The notes under the pieces: generated by a model
The model's database searches: none
Seen by the model: only the letters and a program-made list of their open reading frames with translations
Told to the model about the DNA's origin: nothing
Source of the DNA: Gammaproteobacteria bacterium
GTDB taxonomy: Bacteria > Pseudomonadota > Gammaproteobacteria > Steroidobacterales > Steroidobacteraceae
Assembly (NCBI GenBank): GCA_027315105.1
Contig: DAHUYP010000030.1
Location: 1 to 42,417, forward strand
DNA: 42,417 bases
Direction of reading: 5' to 3'
Made by a program: the position numbers and the translations under genes
Shown here: positions 1-11,485 of the stretch, one piece after another
Position numbering within the stretch: the first letter of the stretch is position 1
How the letters are laid out: every line of letters begins with the position of its first letter

Positions 1-110
1 GCCGCGCCGGGGCCCAGGGCACGGCAGCCTCCAGCGGCATCGCGGCCCAGAGCGCGAGCGCCACGGCGCCGGGTCGCGGCCGCGGCGGCGGCGTTTCACT
101 GACCGTCTGA
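1..110 (+). other. possible 3' end of a rightward gene, unidentified
   Basis: The frame that ends at the TGA at 108-110 is open back to the window edge and encodes about 35 residues rich in Ala, Gly and Ser, ending GRGGGVSLTV. A second frame is open to a TGA at 100-102, so frame choice is uncertain. I recognise no family. It would be convergent with the end of rpoD. In such G+C-rich DNA an open run of 35 codons is weak evidence. Confidence 0.2.
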
Positions 111-166
111 GGCCTGCGGGACGCGGCGCATCCACGCCCCGGAACAGCGCGGCCGGCCGGGGCGGC

Positions 167-2287
<2,121 letters not shown>

Positions 2288-2395
2288 GGCGTCTTCTGGC
2301 GGATTCGCGGTCTTGAGTTTGACGGCAAAACCGCCCGTCCCGTCGCGTGGCAACGAAAGGCGAGGATCGGGCGGCAGATCATGGGAAATTCGTCA

Positions 2396-2434
2396 ATTGT
2401 ACCTAAAATTGCTGCGCAGCTACCAGTTTTCAAG
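2396..2434 (-). promoter_or_regulatory. candidate promoter elements in front of rpoD
   Basis: The dnaG-rpoD gap (2288-2582) holds an A+T-richer patch. On the minus strand it contains CTTGAAA (2428-2434), a perfect match to the -35 element of heat-shock sigma-32 promoters, and TACAAT (2396-2401), a good sigma-70 -10. They do not form one standard promoter because the spacing is too long. The sigma-32 -10 expected after a 13-nt spacer (CAGCAATT) is poor. E. coli is known to have an internal heat-shock promoter for rpoD. That this is its equivalent is inference. Confidence 0.3.
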
Positions 2435-2582
2435 GGCGAATTTCACTGCAGGATTGGCTCATAAATTGCTTGGCAGTCCTCGCCGCCCGGCTCACTCGCG
2501 TCATAACGGCCCGCTCGGCGCAGACTTGAACGTGCGCCGGTCGCGGCATGCAAGGACTGCGCCGCGCATGCACCGGCGGCGC

Positions 2583-4403
2583 TCATGCGCCCCCGACCCT
2601 GCTTTGGCCTCGGGTGAGGGCCTGAAGTTCCGCCTTCTCGGCCTCATCGAGCGCCTGCGTGGCCGCCTTCTCGATCAGGCTCTGCAGCCGACGCTGGCGC
2701 AGCTCCTGATCGAGCAGGCGGGTGACTGCGCTGAGCAGCTCGCGCCCCGCGGCCGCGCCATCCGGCACCAGGGGCGCTTCGGCTGCGAGCTCGCACAGCC
2801 GCCGGTATTCGTGCCGTTCGCGCCATCGCTCCAGCGTCTGCGCCATCGTTGCCACAGGGCTGGCACGCTGCTGCTCGAGCAATTCGCGCAATACCGCGAC
2901 TCCCGGCAGCTCGAGCCGCGCCAGCTCGAGCCGCAGGGTCTCCTCCACCGCGGCCGCAGCCGCCGGGAAGTGCAGCAGCAGGCCGATCGCCTGGGTGATC
3001 AGGCTGCCGCGGCCCACGCGCCGGCGCGCAGCAGCCACGCCGGCGCGCTCGGCGGCGCGCGGCGCGTGCACCGGCGCTGCGGCAGCCGGCATTTCGGGCG
3101 TTGCGATCCACTGCTGCAGGCGCTCGGCCGACTGGCCGACGGCCGCGGCGACGCGCTCGAGCAGCAGCTCCCGATATACGCCGGGCGCGATCTTCTCCAG
3201 CAGCGGTCTGGCCAGGGCCACGAAACGCGCCTTGCCATCGGCATGGCTGACGTCGGCTTGCTCGCTCAATTGCGCCACCAGGTACTCGGACAGAGGCTGC
3301 GCCGTGTCGAGCCGCGCCTCGAAGCGCTCGCCGCCTTCACGGCCGACCAGCGAATCGGGATCCTCGTGCTCCGGCAGGAACAGGAATCGGACCTCGCGTC
3401 CTTCGCGCGCCTCCGGCAACACCTGCTGCAGCGCCCGCCAGGCGGCGGCGCGCCCGGCGCGGTCGCCGTCGAAGCAGAAGATGATCTCGCTCACCAGGCG
3501 GAAGGCGCGCCGCAGGTGCTCCGGCGTGGTCGCGGTGCCGAGCGTCGCCACGGCATAGGTCAGCCCGGCCTGGTGCAGGCGCACCGCATCCATGTAGCCC
3601 TCGACCACGAGCAGTCGCTGCAAGCTGCGCCGGGCCAGGCGCGTCTCGTACAGCCCGTACAGCTCCTTGCCCTTGTGAAACAGCACGGTCTCGGGGGAAT
3701 TGAGATATTTGGGATCACCGCTGCCGAGAACCCGGCCGCCGAACGCGATCACTCGGCCGCGCGTATCGCGGATCGGAAACATGAGCCGATCGCGAAAGCG
3801 ATCGTAATAGCCGTCGCTGCTGCCCTCCCGCTCGATGATCAGGCCGCAGTCGCGCAGCGCGCGCGACGATTGCACGCCGCCGCCGAAGCGGCGCAGCACC
3901 TCGTTCCAGCTGTCGGCCGCGTAGCCGATGCGAAAGCGGTCGATGGTTTCAGGCGTCAGGCCGCGCTGCGCGGCATAGGCGGCCGCACGGGCGCTCTGTG
4001 CCAGGTTGGCATGGTAGAAATCGGCGACGTTCGCCAGCAGCTCGTACAGTGGCGCGGTCTCATCGGCGGCGCCGGCACTGCCGGTCCCTGCGGCCATCCC
4101 GCCTTCGTGCGGCACGCTCAGGCCGAGGCGCGTGGCGAGGTCCTCGACCGCCTCCGGGAACGGCAAGCGGTCGTATGCCATCAGAAAGCCGAGCGCGGTG
4201 CCGTGCGCACCGCAGCCGAAGCAATGATAGAACTGCTTGTCGGGGCTGACCCAGAACGACGGCGTCTTCTCGTCGTGGAACGGGCAGCAGGCCTTGTATT
4301 CGCGGCCGGCCTTCTTCAACGCGACGCGGCTGCCGATGATCTCCACGATGTCGGCGCGGGCAATGAGCTCGTCGATGAAGTGTTGCGGAATCCTGCCGGC
4401 CAT
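2583..4403 (-). CDS. dnaG: DNA primase DnaG
   Basis: Synthesises RNA primers for replication at the fork with DnaB helicase. 606 aa, close to the 581 of E. coli. The N-terminal CHC2 zinc-binding domain shows C40, H43, C61 and C64 (CCPFH ... CFGCG). The RNA polymerase core has the basic motif DRFRDRLMFPI (about 201-211). The Toprim fold has E268 in VVEGYMD and D312/D314 in FDGD, which bind catalytic metals. The C-terminal 150 residues are the more variable helicase-interaction region. The ATG start gives the conserved MAGRIPQHFIDEL. No clear Shine-Dalgarno is visible. It lies 24 bp downstream of yqeY in the leftward operon. Confidence 0.97.
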   Translation of the reverse strand: MAGRIPQHFIDELIARADIVEIIGSRVALKKAGREYKACCPFHDEKTPSFWVSPDKQFYHCFGCGAHGTALGFLMAYDRLPFPEAVEDLATRLGLSVPHEGGMAAGTGSAGAADETAPLYELLANVADFYHANLAQSARAAAYAAQRGLTPETIDRFRIGYAADSWNEVLRRFGGGVQSSRALRDCGLIIEREGSSDGYYDRFRDRLMFPIRDTRGRVIAFGGRVLGSGDPKYLNSPETVLFHKGKELYGLYETRLARRSLQRLLVVEGYMDAVRLHQAGLTYAVATLGTATTPEHLRRAFRLVSEIIFCFDGDRAGRAAAWRALQQVLPEAREGREVRFLFLPEHEDPDSLVGREGGERFEARLDTAQPLSEYLVAQLSEQADVSHADGKARFVALARPLLEKIAPGVYRELLLERVAAAVGQSAERLQQWIATPEMPAAAAPVHAPRAAERAGVAAARRRVGRGSLITQAIGLLLHFPAAAAAVEETLRLELARLELPGVAVLRELLEQQRASPVATMAQTLERWRERHEYRRLCELAAEAPLVPDGAAAGRELLSAVTRLLDQELRQRRLQSLIEKAATQALDEAEKAELQALTRGQSRVGGA

Positions 4404-4427
4404 GTTGGCCGCAAGTCTAGGGCAACT

Positions 4428-4871
4428 CTAGCTGAGGCGGGCCTTGATGCGCGCGCCGACCAGGCTCATGTCGGCTCGACCCTGTGCGCGGCTCTTGATG
4501 ACGCCCATCACCTTGCCCAGGTCCTTGACCGAGGCGGCACCGGTCTGCGCGATCGCCTCGCGGATGAGCGCGTCGAGCTCGGTCTCACTGAGCGGCGCCG
4601 GCAGATAGGCGGTCACGAGCTCGAGCTCGGCGCTCTCCTTCGCGACCAGGTCCGCGCGTCCGCCGGCTTCGAACTGCGTGATCGACTCGCGCCGCTGCCT
4701 GGCCATCTTTTCGAGCACGGCGATCACCTGGGCGTCGTCGAGCGCGATGCGCTCGTCCACTTCGCGTTGCTTGACCGCAGCCAGGATCAGGCGGATGGTG
4801 GCCAGACGATCCTTGGCGCCGGATCGCATGGCGGCTTTCATGTCCTCCTGAATGCGTTCCTTCAGGCCCAT
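4428..4871 (-). CDS. yqeY: YqeY/GatB-like family protein
   Basis: 147 aa matching the YqeY family (GatB/YqeY domain), a small helical protein related to the tail domain of the GatB amidotransferase subunit, which can bind tRNA. Its cellular role is not established. Visible family features are the start MGLKERIQEDMKAAMRSG, the central block AELELVTAYLP, and the end VMGVIKSRAQGRADMSLVG. It sits between rpsU and dnaG, an arrangement I recall from other gammaproteobacteria such as xanthomonads but not from E. coli. It is cotranscribed with them by position. Confidence 0.9.
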   Translation of the reverse strand: MGLKERIQEDMKAAMRSGAKDRLATIRLILAAVKQREVDERIALDDAQVIAVLEKMARQRRESITQFEAGGRADLVAKESAELELVTAYLPAPLSETELDALIREAIAQTGAASVKDLGKVMGVIKSRAQGRADMSLVGARIKARLS

Positions 4872-4939
4872 CGGCTACGCTTCAGCGTCGATAAGTCGGC
4901 ATAATGACGCCGGGACGCATCGTCGCGGCCGCCACCCGA

Positions 4940-5149
4940 TCAACGTGCCGGGCGCGCGAAGTCACGGGACACGCGCTTCATGTGCCGCTTGACGGCGGCC
5001 GCCTTCTTGCGTTTCCGTTCCTGGGTCGGCTTTTCATAGAATTCGCGCCGGCGCAGCTCGGCGAGGACGCCCGCTTTTTCACAGGCCCGTTTGAAACGCC
5101 GCAGAGCGGCGTCGAAATATTCGTTCTCGCGTACACGAACACTCGGCAT
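4940..5149 (-). CDS. rpsU: 30S ribosomal protein S21
   Basis: Small basic ribosomal protein of the 30S platform, needed for efficient initiation. 69 aa (E. coli 71) with the family signature [20 protein letters not shown] and a Lys/Arg-rich tail. It is first gene of the macromolecular synthesis operon that links translation (S21), replication (primase) and transcription (sigma-70). A GAGG Shine-Dalgarno lies about 11 nt before the ATG. A promoter is visible upstream at 5213-5241. The 68-bp gap to yqeY shows no obvious terminator. Confidence 0.97.
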   Translation of the reverse strand: MPSVRVRENEYFDAALRRFKRACEKAGVLAELRRREFYEKPTQERKRKKAAAVKRHMKRVSRDFARPAR

Positions 5150-5212
5150 CGAAATCCCAACCTCTTGATTACACGAAACTTTTGGTTCCCGGCCGTCGAG
5201 GCAGGGGCCGGG

Positions 5213-5241
5213 ATTCTAATGAGACTCACGCCAAAAGGCAA
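5213..5241 (-). promoter_or_regulatory. sigma-70 promoter of the rpsU operon
   Basis: Read on the minus strand: TTGCCT (5236-5241), a 17-nt spacer, TAGAAT (5213-5218). Predicted start of transcription is near 5206, giving a leader of about 57 nt before rpsU. This is the best-looking housekeeping promoter in the window. It sits in the divergent gap with tsaD. A 7-bp inverted repeat (5188-5194 with 5206-5212) straddles the predicted start, so only part of it would be transcribed. Confidence 0.7.
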
Positions 5242-5255
5242 AATGCAGGTCCGCG

Positions 5256-6299
5256 GTGCGCGTGCTCGCCGTTGAGACCTCCTGCGACGAGAGCGCCGTC
5301 GCGGTGCTCGATGCCGAGCGCGGACTGCTCGCGCACGAGCTGTGGAGCCAGATCGATCTGCACCGCGCATTCGGCGGCGTGGTTCCGGAGCTCGCCTCGC
5401 GCGACCACCTGCGGCGCCTGCTGCCGCTGGTCCGCGCCGCGCTCGCCGCGGCGCACACCGACGCGGCCGCGCTCGACGGCGTGGCCTATACCGCCGGCCC
5501 GGGCCTGGTGGGCGCGCTGTTGACCGGCGCCGCGCTGGCGCGGGCGCTGAGCTTCGGCTGGAAGCTTCCGGCGATCGCCGTGCATCATCTCGAGGGCCAT
5601 CTGCTGGCGCCGATGCTCGAGTCGCCGGCGCCGCCGCTGCCCCACGTGGCGCTGCTGGTCTCCGGCGGCCACACGATGCTGATCGAAGTGTGCGCCATCG
5701 GCGATTACCGGTTGCTGGGACAGACCCGCGACGACGCCGCCGGCGAGGCCTTCGACAAGACCGCGAAGCTGCTGGGGTTGCCGTACCCTGGCGGACCGCA
5801 GCTGGCGCAGCTGGCGGCATCCGGCCGCCCGGGGACATTCTCGTTTCCGCGGCCGATGCTCGACCGGCCGGGCCTGGAATTCAGCTTCTCGGGACTGAAG
5901 ACCGCGGTGATGCTGGCGGTGCGCGCGGCGCCACTGTCCGAGCAGCTGCGCGCCGACGTCGCCCATGCCGTGCAGGATGCCATCGTCGCCACACTGTGCG
6001 CCAAGGCATTGCGGGCGCTCGAAGTCACCGGCCACCGTTCGCTGGTGGTGGCCGGGGGCGTGGGCGCCAATCGCGAGCTGCGAGCCCGGCTGTCGCGCGA
6101 GGCCGCGGCGCGCGGCGTGCGCGTGTACTACCCGCGGCTGGAATTCTGTACCGACAACGCCGCCATGATCGCGCTCGCGGGGCTGTACCGGTTGCGTGCC
6201 GGGGAGCGCAGCGACGGCATGATCGACGTTCGCGCCCGCTGGCCGCTGTCGGAGCTGCGGCCGCCGGGCGCACCGGCAACTACTCCGGTACCGGGCTAG
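5256..6299 (+). CDS. tsaD: tRNA threonylcarbamoyladenosine transferase TsaD
   Basis: Transfers the threonylcarbamoyl group to A37 of ANN-decoding tRNAs, working with TsaB, TsaE and TsaC (t6A pathway). 347 aa. ASKHA-type fold motifs: ETSCDES at the N-terminus, [25 protein letters not shown], the metal ligands in HHLEGH (H111, H115), VSGGHT, and [17 protein letters not shown]. The start is GTG at 5256 giving [10 protein letters not shown], which aligns exactly with E. coli MRVLGIETSC. The ATG at 5243 is out of frame. It is divergent from rpsU and is followed after 16 bp by folB. Confidence 0.97.
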   Translation: MRVLAVETSCDESAVAVLDAERGLLAHELWSQIDLHRAFGGVVPELASRDHLRRLLPLVRAALAAAHTDAAALDGVAYTAGPGLVGALLTGAALARALSFGWKLPAIAVHHLEGHLLAPMLESPAPPLPHVALLVSGGHTMLIEVCAIGDYRLLGQTRDDAAGEAFDKTAKLLGLPYPGGPQLAQLAASGRPGTFSFPRPMLDRPGLEFSFSGLKTAVMLAVRAAPLSEQLRADVAHAVQDAIVATLCAKALRALEVTGHRSLVVAGGVGANRELRARLSREAAARGVRVYYPRLEFCTDNAAMIALAGLYRLRAGERSDGMIDVRARWPLSELRPPGAPATTPVPG

Positions 6300-6315
6300 C
6301 CGCTAGACTCGCGGC

Positions 6316-6741
6316 ATGAGCGAGCACGAGCACGAGGATCGCATATTCCTGCGCGGCCTGACGACCGAATGCATCATCGGCTTCATCGACTGGGAGCGGC
6401 GCACCCCGCAGACCGTGGTGATCGATCTGGAGCTGCCGTGCGATTGCGAGCGCGCGGCGCGGCGCGACGAGGTCGGCGACACCGTCGACTACAAGAGCAT
6501 CGCCAAGCGCGTATTGGCCTTCGTCGGGGAATCGCAGTTCGAGCTGGTCGAGACACTGGCGCATCGCCTGGCGTTGATGCTGCTGGCGGAGTTTCCGCTC
6601 GGCTGGGTGCGCGTCAGGCTCAACAAGCCCGGGGCAATCCGCCACTCGAGCGACGTCGGCGTCGCCATCGAGCGCCGGCGCGCCCAGCCGGCCGCGGCGA
6701 GCGCAGCCGCGGCTTCGGCGCCCGCCGTGGCCGGCCGATGA
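6316..6741 (+). CDS. folB: dihydroneopterin aldolase FolB
   Basis: Cleaves dihydroneopterin to 6-hydroxymethyl-dihydropterin and glycolaldehyde in folate synthesis; it often also has epimerase activity. 141 aa. Family motifs are IIGFIDWERRTPQ, VDYKSIAKRV, and the active-site Lys in LNKPGAIRHS. The family core ends near residue 123; the last 18 residues are an Ala-rich tail not needed for the fold. Its stop overlaps the folK start (ATGA). A TAGACT hexamer lies 6 nt before the ATG and there is no Shine-Dalgarno, so it may also have its own leaderless transcript besides read-through from tsaD. Confidence 0.95.
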   Translation: MSEHEHEDRIFLRGLTTECIIGFIDWERRTPQTVVIDLELPCDCERAARRDEVGDTVDYKSIAKRVLAFVGESQFELVETLAHRLALMLLAEFPLGWVRVRLNKPGAIRHSSDVGVAIERRRAQPAAASAAAASAPAVAGR

Positions 6742-7235
6742 CCCAGGTGTTCGTCGCCATCGGCAGCAATGTCGATCCCGCGACCCGCATGGTGCAGGCG
6801 GCGCGGCAGATCAAGCGCCGATATGCCGGCGCGCGCTTTTCCCGCTGCTATCGCAATCCGGCGTTCGGATTCGAGGGCGCTGATTTCCTCAATGCGGTGG
6901 CCGGTTTCGACAGCACGCTGTCGATCGCCGATCTGCTGCGCTCACTGCGCGAGATCGAAACCCAGTGCGGCCGGGGCCCGGCGGATGCGAAATGGGGACC
7001 GCGTTCGATGGACCTGGACCTGCTGTTGTACGGCGACGTGGTGGGCGTCGGGCCCGGCTATGCGCTGCCGCGGCGCGATCTGCTGCAGCGCGTGTACATG
7101 CTCGGCCCGCTCGCCGAGCTGGCGCCCGACTGGCCATATCCGCCCTCGGGACCCCCGGTCCGAACGCTGTGGGAGGCACTGTCCAAATCGGCCCACGTGC
7201 TGCTGCCGCTCGACCTCGACCTGAATGCGGCCTGA
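6738..7235 (+). CDS. folK: 6-hydroxymethyl-7,8-dihydropterin pyrophosphokinase FolK
   Basis: Uses ATP to pyrophosphorylate the product of FolB, the step just before dihydropteroate synthase. 165 aa (E. coli 159). Motifs: VFVAIGSNVDP at the N-terminus, FLNAVAGF, and the HPPK signature KWGPRSMDLDLLLYG with the two metal-binding Asp. The ATG at 6738 overlaps the folB stop by 4 nt (ATGA), implying translational coupling. It converges on the SDR gene with 19 bp between stops. Confidence 0.95.
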   Translation: MTQVFVAIGSNVDPATRMVQAARQIKRRYAGARFSRCYRNPAFGFEGADFLNAVAGFDSTLSIADLLRSLREIETQCGRGPADAKWGPRSMDLDLLLYGDVVGVGPGYALPRRDLLQRVYMLGPLAELAPDWPYPPSGPPVRTLWEALSKSAHVLLPLDLDLNAA

Positions 7236-7254
7236 GGGCGCGGCCGCCCGGCGC

Positions 7255-8043
7255 CTACCAGCCGATGCTGCGGCCGCCGTCCACGGCCAGCACCTGGCCG
7301 GTGACGAACGGGGCGTCGCCGGCGAAGAACAGCACTGCGCGCGCGATGTCCTCGGGCGAGCCGCGGCGCTGCAGGGCGGTGGCGCCGATGATCCTGCGCT
7401 TGCGTTCCTCGCTCATGCCCTGCTCCGGCCAGAGCACCGCTCCGGGGGCGATGGCATTCACGCGCACGGCCGGCGCCAGCTCGCGCGCCAGCGAGCGCGT
7501 CAACATGATCAGGCCGGCCTTGGCGACGCAGTAGACCGCATGATCCCGCAGCGGCCGCAGCCCGTGGATGTCGACGATGTTCAGCACCGCGCCCTGGCTG
7601 CGCCGCAGCTCAGGCGCGGCGGCCTGCGCCAGGAACAGCGGCGCGCGCAGATTGCTGCCCAGCAGGTCGTCCCACTGCTGCACCGTGATACTGCCCAGCG
7701 GCGTCGGATAGAAGCTCGAGGCGTTGTTGACCAGCAGGTGCAGCGCGCCGAAGCGTTCGCAGGTCTGGGTGACGAGGTCCGGCAGCGCGGCGCAATCGAG
7801 CAGATCGGAGCAGACGACCGCGGTGGAGCCGGGCCGCGTGCGCTCGAGCTCGGCCGCCAGGGCCTGCGCCGCGCTCAGCGAGCGGTGGCAGTGGATGGTC
7901 ACGTTGGCGCCGGCGCCGTGCAGCGCGCGGACGATGGCCGAGCCGACGCGCCGCGCGGCGCCGGTCACCAGCGCCGTCTGTCCTGCCAGGGGCGTGCGAT
8001 CCGCGCCCGGCGCCGTATCATGACCCGCGAGTCTCTCTGCCAT
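7255..8043 (-). CDS. short-chain dehydrogenase, pteridine reductase (FolM/PTR1)-like
   Basis: 262 aa NADPH-dependent SDR. The cofactor motif is TGAARRVG, the Arg-containing variant typical of pteridine reductases (PTR1, FolM) instead of TGxxxGxG. NNAS follows, then the catalytic YCVAK (Tyr-x3-Lys). The stretch after the motif IVDIHGLRPLRDHAVY and the end SPEDIARAVLFFAGD...VTGQVLAVDGG also fit this subgroup. Likely role: reduction of dihydropterins or dihydrofolate (tetrahydromonapterin or tetrahydrofolate). That is inferred from family and from folB-folK next door. The first 19 residues lie before the fold, so the start is not certain. The ATG is only 11 bp from the divergent start of the methyltransferase gene. 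Confidence 0.8.
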   Translation of the reverse strand: MAERLAGHDTAPGADRTPLAGQTALVTGAARRVGSAIVRALHGAGANVTIHCHRSLSAAQALAAELERTRPGSTAVVCSDLLDCAALPDLVTQTCERFGALHLLVNNASSFYPTPLGSITVQQWDDLLGSNLRAPLFLAQAAAPELRRSQGAVLNIVDIHGLRPLRDHAVYCVAKAGLIMLTRSLARELAPAVRVNAIAPGAVLWPEQGMSEERKRRIIGATALQRRGSPEDIARAVLFFAGDAPFVTGQVLAVDGGRSIGW

Positions 8044-8054
8044 GCGCGCCGCCT

Positions 8055-9302
8055 ATGACGTCACGTGATGCAGTCTCAATTCTGCCGGTTCTGCAGCCCG
8101 ATGAGGAGCGCCACAGCGCCGCGGTGCTGCAATTGGTACGCGAGGCGATCGCGCAGCGCGGCGGCTGGCTGGCCTTCGACGACTATCTGCGCATCGTGCT
8201 GTATGCGCCGGGACTGGGCTATTACAGCGCCGGGAGCGTGAAGATCGGCGGTGCGGGGGATTTCGTGACCGCGCCGGAGCTGTCCGGCCTGTTCGGGCGC
8301 TGCGTGGCGCGGCAGTGTGCCCAGGTGCTGCTGCTCAGCGGTGGCGACGTGCTGGAGCTCGGCGCCGGCACCGGCGCGCTGGCGGCGAGCGTGCTGCCGG
8401 CGCTGCAGGAGCTGGCGGCGTTGCCGCAGCATTACTACATCCTCGAAGTCAGCGCCGACCTGCGCGCGCGAGCGCAGCAGCGCCTGGGCGGCCTGCCGGC
8501 GGCGCTGCGGGAGCGGGTGCGCTGGCTCGACACGATGCCCGCGGCGCCGATCGCCGGCGTAGTCCTGGCGAACGAAGTCGCCGACGCGCTGCCGTTCAAG
8601 CGCTTCGCGGTCGAAGACGGCGCGGTGCTGGAGTGCGGCGTCGGGCTGTCGGCGGCGGGGCGGCTGATCGAGGCCGACCGGCCGGCGGGTGCCGAGCTGC
8701 GCGCGCAGGTGCTGCGCATCGCCGTCTCGGTGGCGCCGCCTGCCGGCGAGCAAGGGGAGGCGGCGGCGCCGATGGTCGCGGGCGAACAGGCCGCGAAGAT
8801 CTGCTGGCCGGAGGGCCTGCGATCCGAGCTGTGCCCGATGCTCGAGCCCTGGATCGCAGCCATCGGCGCCGCGCTCGAGCGCGGCGCCGTCATCATCGTG
8901 GACTACGGGCTCTCGCGCCGCGAGTACTATCACCCACAGCGCTCCGGCGGCACGCTGCGCTGCCATTTCCGGCATCGCGCGCACGCCGATGCATTGCTGT
9001 ATCCCGGGCTGCAGGACATCACGGCCTGGGTCGATTTCACGCGCGTGGCGGAGGCGGCGGACGCAGCGCAGCTGGAGGTGGCCGGCTATTGCACCCAGGC
9101 CGCGTTCCTGCTGGCCAACGACATCGAAGCCGACCTCGCCGCGGCCGGCGGCGCGCTCGAGCGCGCACGCCTGGCCTCGCAGGCCCGGCAGCTGCTGCTG
9201 CCCGGGGAAATGGGCGAGAATTTCAAGGTCATGACGCTCACGCGCGGACTCGAGGTGGCGCTGCGCGCCGGCGCCATCCAGGACCTGCGGCGCCTACTCT
9301 GA
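8055..9302 (+). CDS. class I SAM-dependent methyltransferase, MidA/NDUFAF7 family
   Basis: 415 aa. Family blocks: [16 protein letters not shown] and [16 protein letters not shown] at the N-terminus, the SAM-binding motif [67 protein letters not shown], and the end [12 protein letters not shown]. The mitochondrial homologue NDUFAF7 dimethylates an Arg of the complex I subunit NDUFS2. Bacterial members are thought to modify proteins, but the target here is unknown. Its 3' end overlaps the convergent cca gene by 9 bp, and its start is 11 bp from the divergent SDR gene. No Shine-Dalgarno is visible, so a later start is possible. Confidence 0.88.
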   Translation: MTSRDAVSILPVLQPDEERHSAAVLQLVREAIAQRGGWLAFDDYLRIVLYAPGLGYYSAGSVKIGGAGDFVTAPELSGLFGRCVARQCAQVLLLSGGDVLELGAGTGALAASVLPALQELAALPQHYYILEVSADLRARAQQRLGGLPAALRERVRWLDTMPAAPIAGVVLANEVADALPFKRFAVEDGAVLECGVGLSAAGRLIEADRPAGAELRAQVLRIAVSVAPPAGEQGEAAAPMVAGEQAAKICWPEGLRSELCPMLEPWIAAIGAALERGAVIIVDYGLSRREYYHPQRSGGTLRCHFRHRAHADALLYPGLQDITAWVDFTRVAEAADAAQLEVAGYCTQAAFLLANDIEADLAAAGGALERARLASQARQLLLPGEMGENFKVMTLTRGLEVALRAGAIQDLRRLL

Positions 9303-10391
9303 GCGCTGCAGGCCCTGCAGACGCTGCAGCCGTGCCGCGCGCAGGGCGGCGGCGATCGCCGGGCCCGCGAGCCGCGACAGCTGCGCGGGCGGCAACGTGA
9401 CCGCAGCGGCCGCCGCGAAGGCACGGCGCAGCGATTCCGAGGCCGCGGCCGTGACTGCGGGGCGCGACTGCGCGGCGAGCAGCAGCAGGGTAAGACGCTC
9501 GGGCCGTCGAAACGCATCGGCGAGCTCGAACAGTTCGAGCTGCGCGGCGGCGTCGGATGCGGCCATGCCCAGCAGCCGCGGCAGCAGGCGCGCGCACAGC
9601 AACGCCAGTTCGCGATATTCGCTGGGCGCCTTCAGGCGCTGGCACAACGCCGTGACGGCATCGGGCGCCAGCGCCGCCACCAGTGCTGCGAAACGGACCA
9701 CCGGGTCGGTGCTGACCTGCGCCGCGCGCTGCAGATCCCGGCGCTCCGCGTCGCCCCAGCCGAGCTCGGGCAGCAGCACCGGCAGCGCACCGCAGGCCTG
9801 CAGGGTGTCGAAGAACGCTTCGGGCGCGGGCTCGCCCAACGCGCGCTGCAGCTCGCGCCACAGCCGCTCGGGTACCAGGGCGTTGATCTCGCCGTTGTCG
9901 ACCATGCGGCGCATCAGCTCGAGCGTGTCGGCGGCGACCGTGAAGCCGAGCGCGGCGAAGCGCGCGGCAAAGCGCGCGACACGCACCACCCGCACCGGAT
10001 CCTCGGCGAATGCCGCCGAGACATGGCGCAACAGCCGCCGCTCGATGTCCCGCCGGCCGCCGTAGGGGTCCACCAACGTGCCATCGGCGCCGCGTGCCAT
10101 GGCGTTGATCGTCAGGTCCCGGCGCTGCAGGTCCTGCTCGAGCGTCACCTGCGGCGAGAACTGCGTCTCGAAGCCGCGATAGCCCGGCCCGGTCTTGCGC
10201 TCGAGGCGCGCGAGCGCGTATTCCTCCTGGTTGACCGGGTGCAGGAACACGGGGAACTCGCGCCCGACGGCACGATAGCCGAGACGTTCCATCTCCTGCG
10301 GGGTCGAGCCGACCACGACCCAATCGCGCTCGCTCACCGCACGGCCGAGCAGCTCATCCCGGACCGCGCCGCCGACGAGATAGACTTGCAT
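9294..10391 (-). CDS. cca: CCA tRNA nucleotidyltransferase, lacking HD domain
   Basis: Adds or repairs the 3' CCA end of tRNAs. 365 aa, against 412 in E. coli. The catalytic head is intact: [58 protein letters not shown]. The first metal-binding Asp of the E. coli DRD (D21) is Glu here (ERD), while D23 is kept. The shortened stretch is where E. coli carries its HD phosphohydrolase; no His-Asp pair is present between LPELGW and LCQRLKAP, so phosphatase and phosphodiesterase activities are probably lost. TAACAT lies 8 nt before the ATG and there is no Shine-Dalgarno. The start is 2 bp from a divergent gene; the end overlaps a convergent one. Confidence 0.93.
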   Translation of the reverse strand: MQVYLVGGAVRDELLGRAVSERDWVVVGSTPQEMERLGYRAVGREFPVFLHPVNQEEYALARLERKTGPGYRGFETQFSPQVTLEQDLQRRDLTINAMARGADGTLVDPYGGRRDIERRLLRHVSAAFAEDPVRVVRVARFAARFAALGFTVAADTLELMRRMVDNGEINALVPERLWRELQRALGEPAPEAFFDTLQACGALPVLLPELGWGDAERRDLQRAAQVSTDPVVRFAALVAALAPDAVTALCQRLKAPSEYRELALLCARLLPRLLGMAASDAAAQLELFELADAFRRPERLTLLLLAAQSRPAVTAAASESLRRAFAAAAAVTLPPAQLSRLAGPAIAAALRAARLQRLQGLQRSE

Positions 10392-10393
10392 GG

Positions 10394-11485
10394 ATGCGCA
10401 TGTTAACCGACAGTCGCGGCCGCCCCGCAGTCGCGCTGCGATGGCTGGCGCTGCTGCTGATGTGCGGCGTGCTGCCGGGCTGCACGATCGGGTACCTGGC
10501 GCAGGCGGCGCAGGGACAGTGGCGGCTGATGCAGGCGCGCCGGCCGATCGAGCGCGTGATCGCCGATCCTGGCGCGACCGGGCCGCTTGTCGCCCGTCTC
10601 CGGCTGGTCGAGGACGCCCGCAGCTTCGCGGTCAGCGATCTGGCGCTGCCGGACAACAGCAGCTACCGCAGCTACGCCGATCTGCAGCGGCCGTATGCGG
10701 TGTGGAACGTGGTGGCGGCGCCCGAGTTCTCGGTCGAGCCGCTGCGCTGGTGCTTCCCGTTCACCGGCTGCATCAGTTACCGCGGCTATTTTCGCGAGCG
10801 CGCCGCGCGCTCGTTTGCCGCCGGACTCGCCGCGCGCGGCGATGACGTGCTGGTGGCCGGGGTCACGGCCTACTCGACGCTGGGACATTTCTCCGACCCG
10901 GTGCTCAACACCATGATGCGATATGGCGACCTGGACCTGGTCGCAACCATCTTTCATGAGCTGGCGCATCAGCTCGTCTACGTGCGCGGCGACAGCGAGT
11001 TCGATGAATCGTTCGCGATGACGGTGGAAGAGGAGGGCCTGCGGCGCTGGCTGGCGGCGCGCGGGCGCGGCGGCGAGCTGCAGGGCTATCTGCAGCGGCG
11101 CCGCGCCGAACAGGCGATCGTCGCCGAGTTCGCCGATGCACGCCGGCAGCTCGCGCTGCTGTATGCAGGGCCGCTGCCGACCGGCGCCCGGCGTGAGCGC
11201 AAGCAGCAGATCCTGCTGCAGGCAGGCGAGCAGGTGCGCGCCCTCGAGCGGCAATATCAGGTGAGCACCGGCTACGACGCGTGGATCGCCGAGGGCCTCA
11301 ACAATGCCCACCTGGCGTCGATCGCCACTTATTTCGAATGCGTGCCGGGGTTTCGGCGCCTGTTGCAGGCGAACGATGGCCGGCTGCCGGCGTTCTACGC
11401 CGCGGTCAGGCAGCTGAGCCGCGACGCCGCGGCGCGGCGCGCGCTCTGCAGCGCGGCCGGCCCGCAGCTCGCCGCTAGCGGGTGA
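10394..11485 (+). CDS. predicted aminopeptidase, COG4324-type lipoprotein
   Basis: 363 aa. The N-terminus is a lipoprotein signal: Arg-containing n-region, hydrophobic [12 protein letters not shown], then LPGC with the lipidated Cys at 30. A zinc-metalloprotease motif HELAH (H188, E189, H192) is followed by FDESFAM (E205), a plausible third ligand, as in gluzincins. Family signatures include CISYRGYF and [19 protein letters not shown]. It should face the periplasm, probably anchored in the outer membrane. The substrate is unknown. Start choice is ATG 10394 or 10400; TAGACT ends 7 nt before 10394 and there is no Shine-Dalgarno. It is 2 bp from the divergent cca start and overlaps the next convergent gene by 11 bp. 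Confidence 0.85.
   Translation: MRMLTDSRGRPAVALRWLALLLMCGVLPGCTIGYLAQAAQGQWRLMQARRPIERVIADPGATGPLVARLRLVEDARSFAVSDLALPDNSSYRSYADLQRPYAVWNVVAAPEFSVEPLRWCFPFTGCISYRGYFRERAARSFAAGLAARGDDVLVAGVTAYSTLGHFSDPVLNTMMRYGDLDLVATIFHELAHQLVYVRGDSEFDESFAMTVEEEGLRRWLAARGRGGELQGYLQRRRAEQAIVAEFADARRQLALLYAGPLPTGARRERKQQILLQAGEQVRALERQYQVSTGYDAWIAEGLNNAHLASIATYFECVPGFRRLLQANDGRLPAFYAAVRQLSRDAAARRALCSAAGPQLAASG

Noticed and set aside
5188..5212. 7-bp inverted repeat in the rpsU leader as autoregulatory structure
   Set aside because: The predicted transcription start falls inside one arm, so the hairpin would probably not form in the mRNA.
8056..8068. Overlapping palindromes TGACGTCA and TCACGTGA at the start of the methyltransferase gene
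   Set aside because: Short perfect palindromes inside the first codons; no second copy and no known bacterial regulator with this site, so chance is sufficient.
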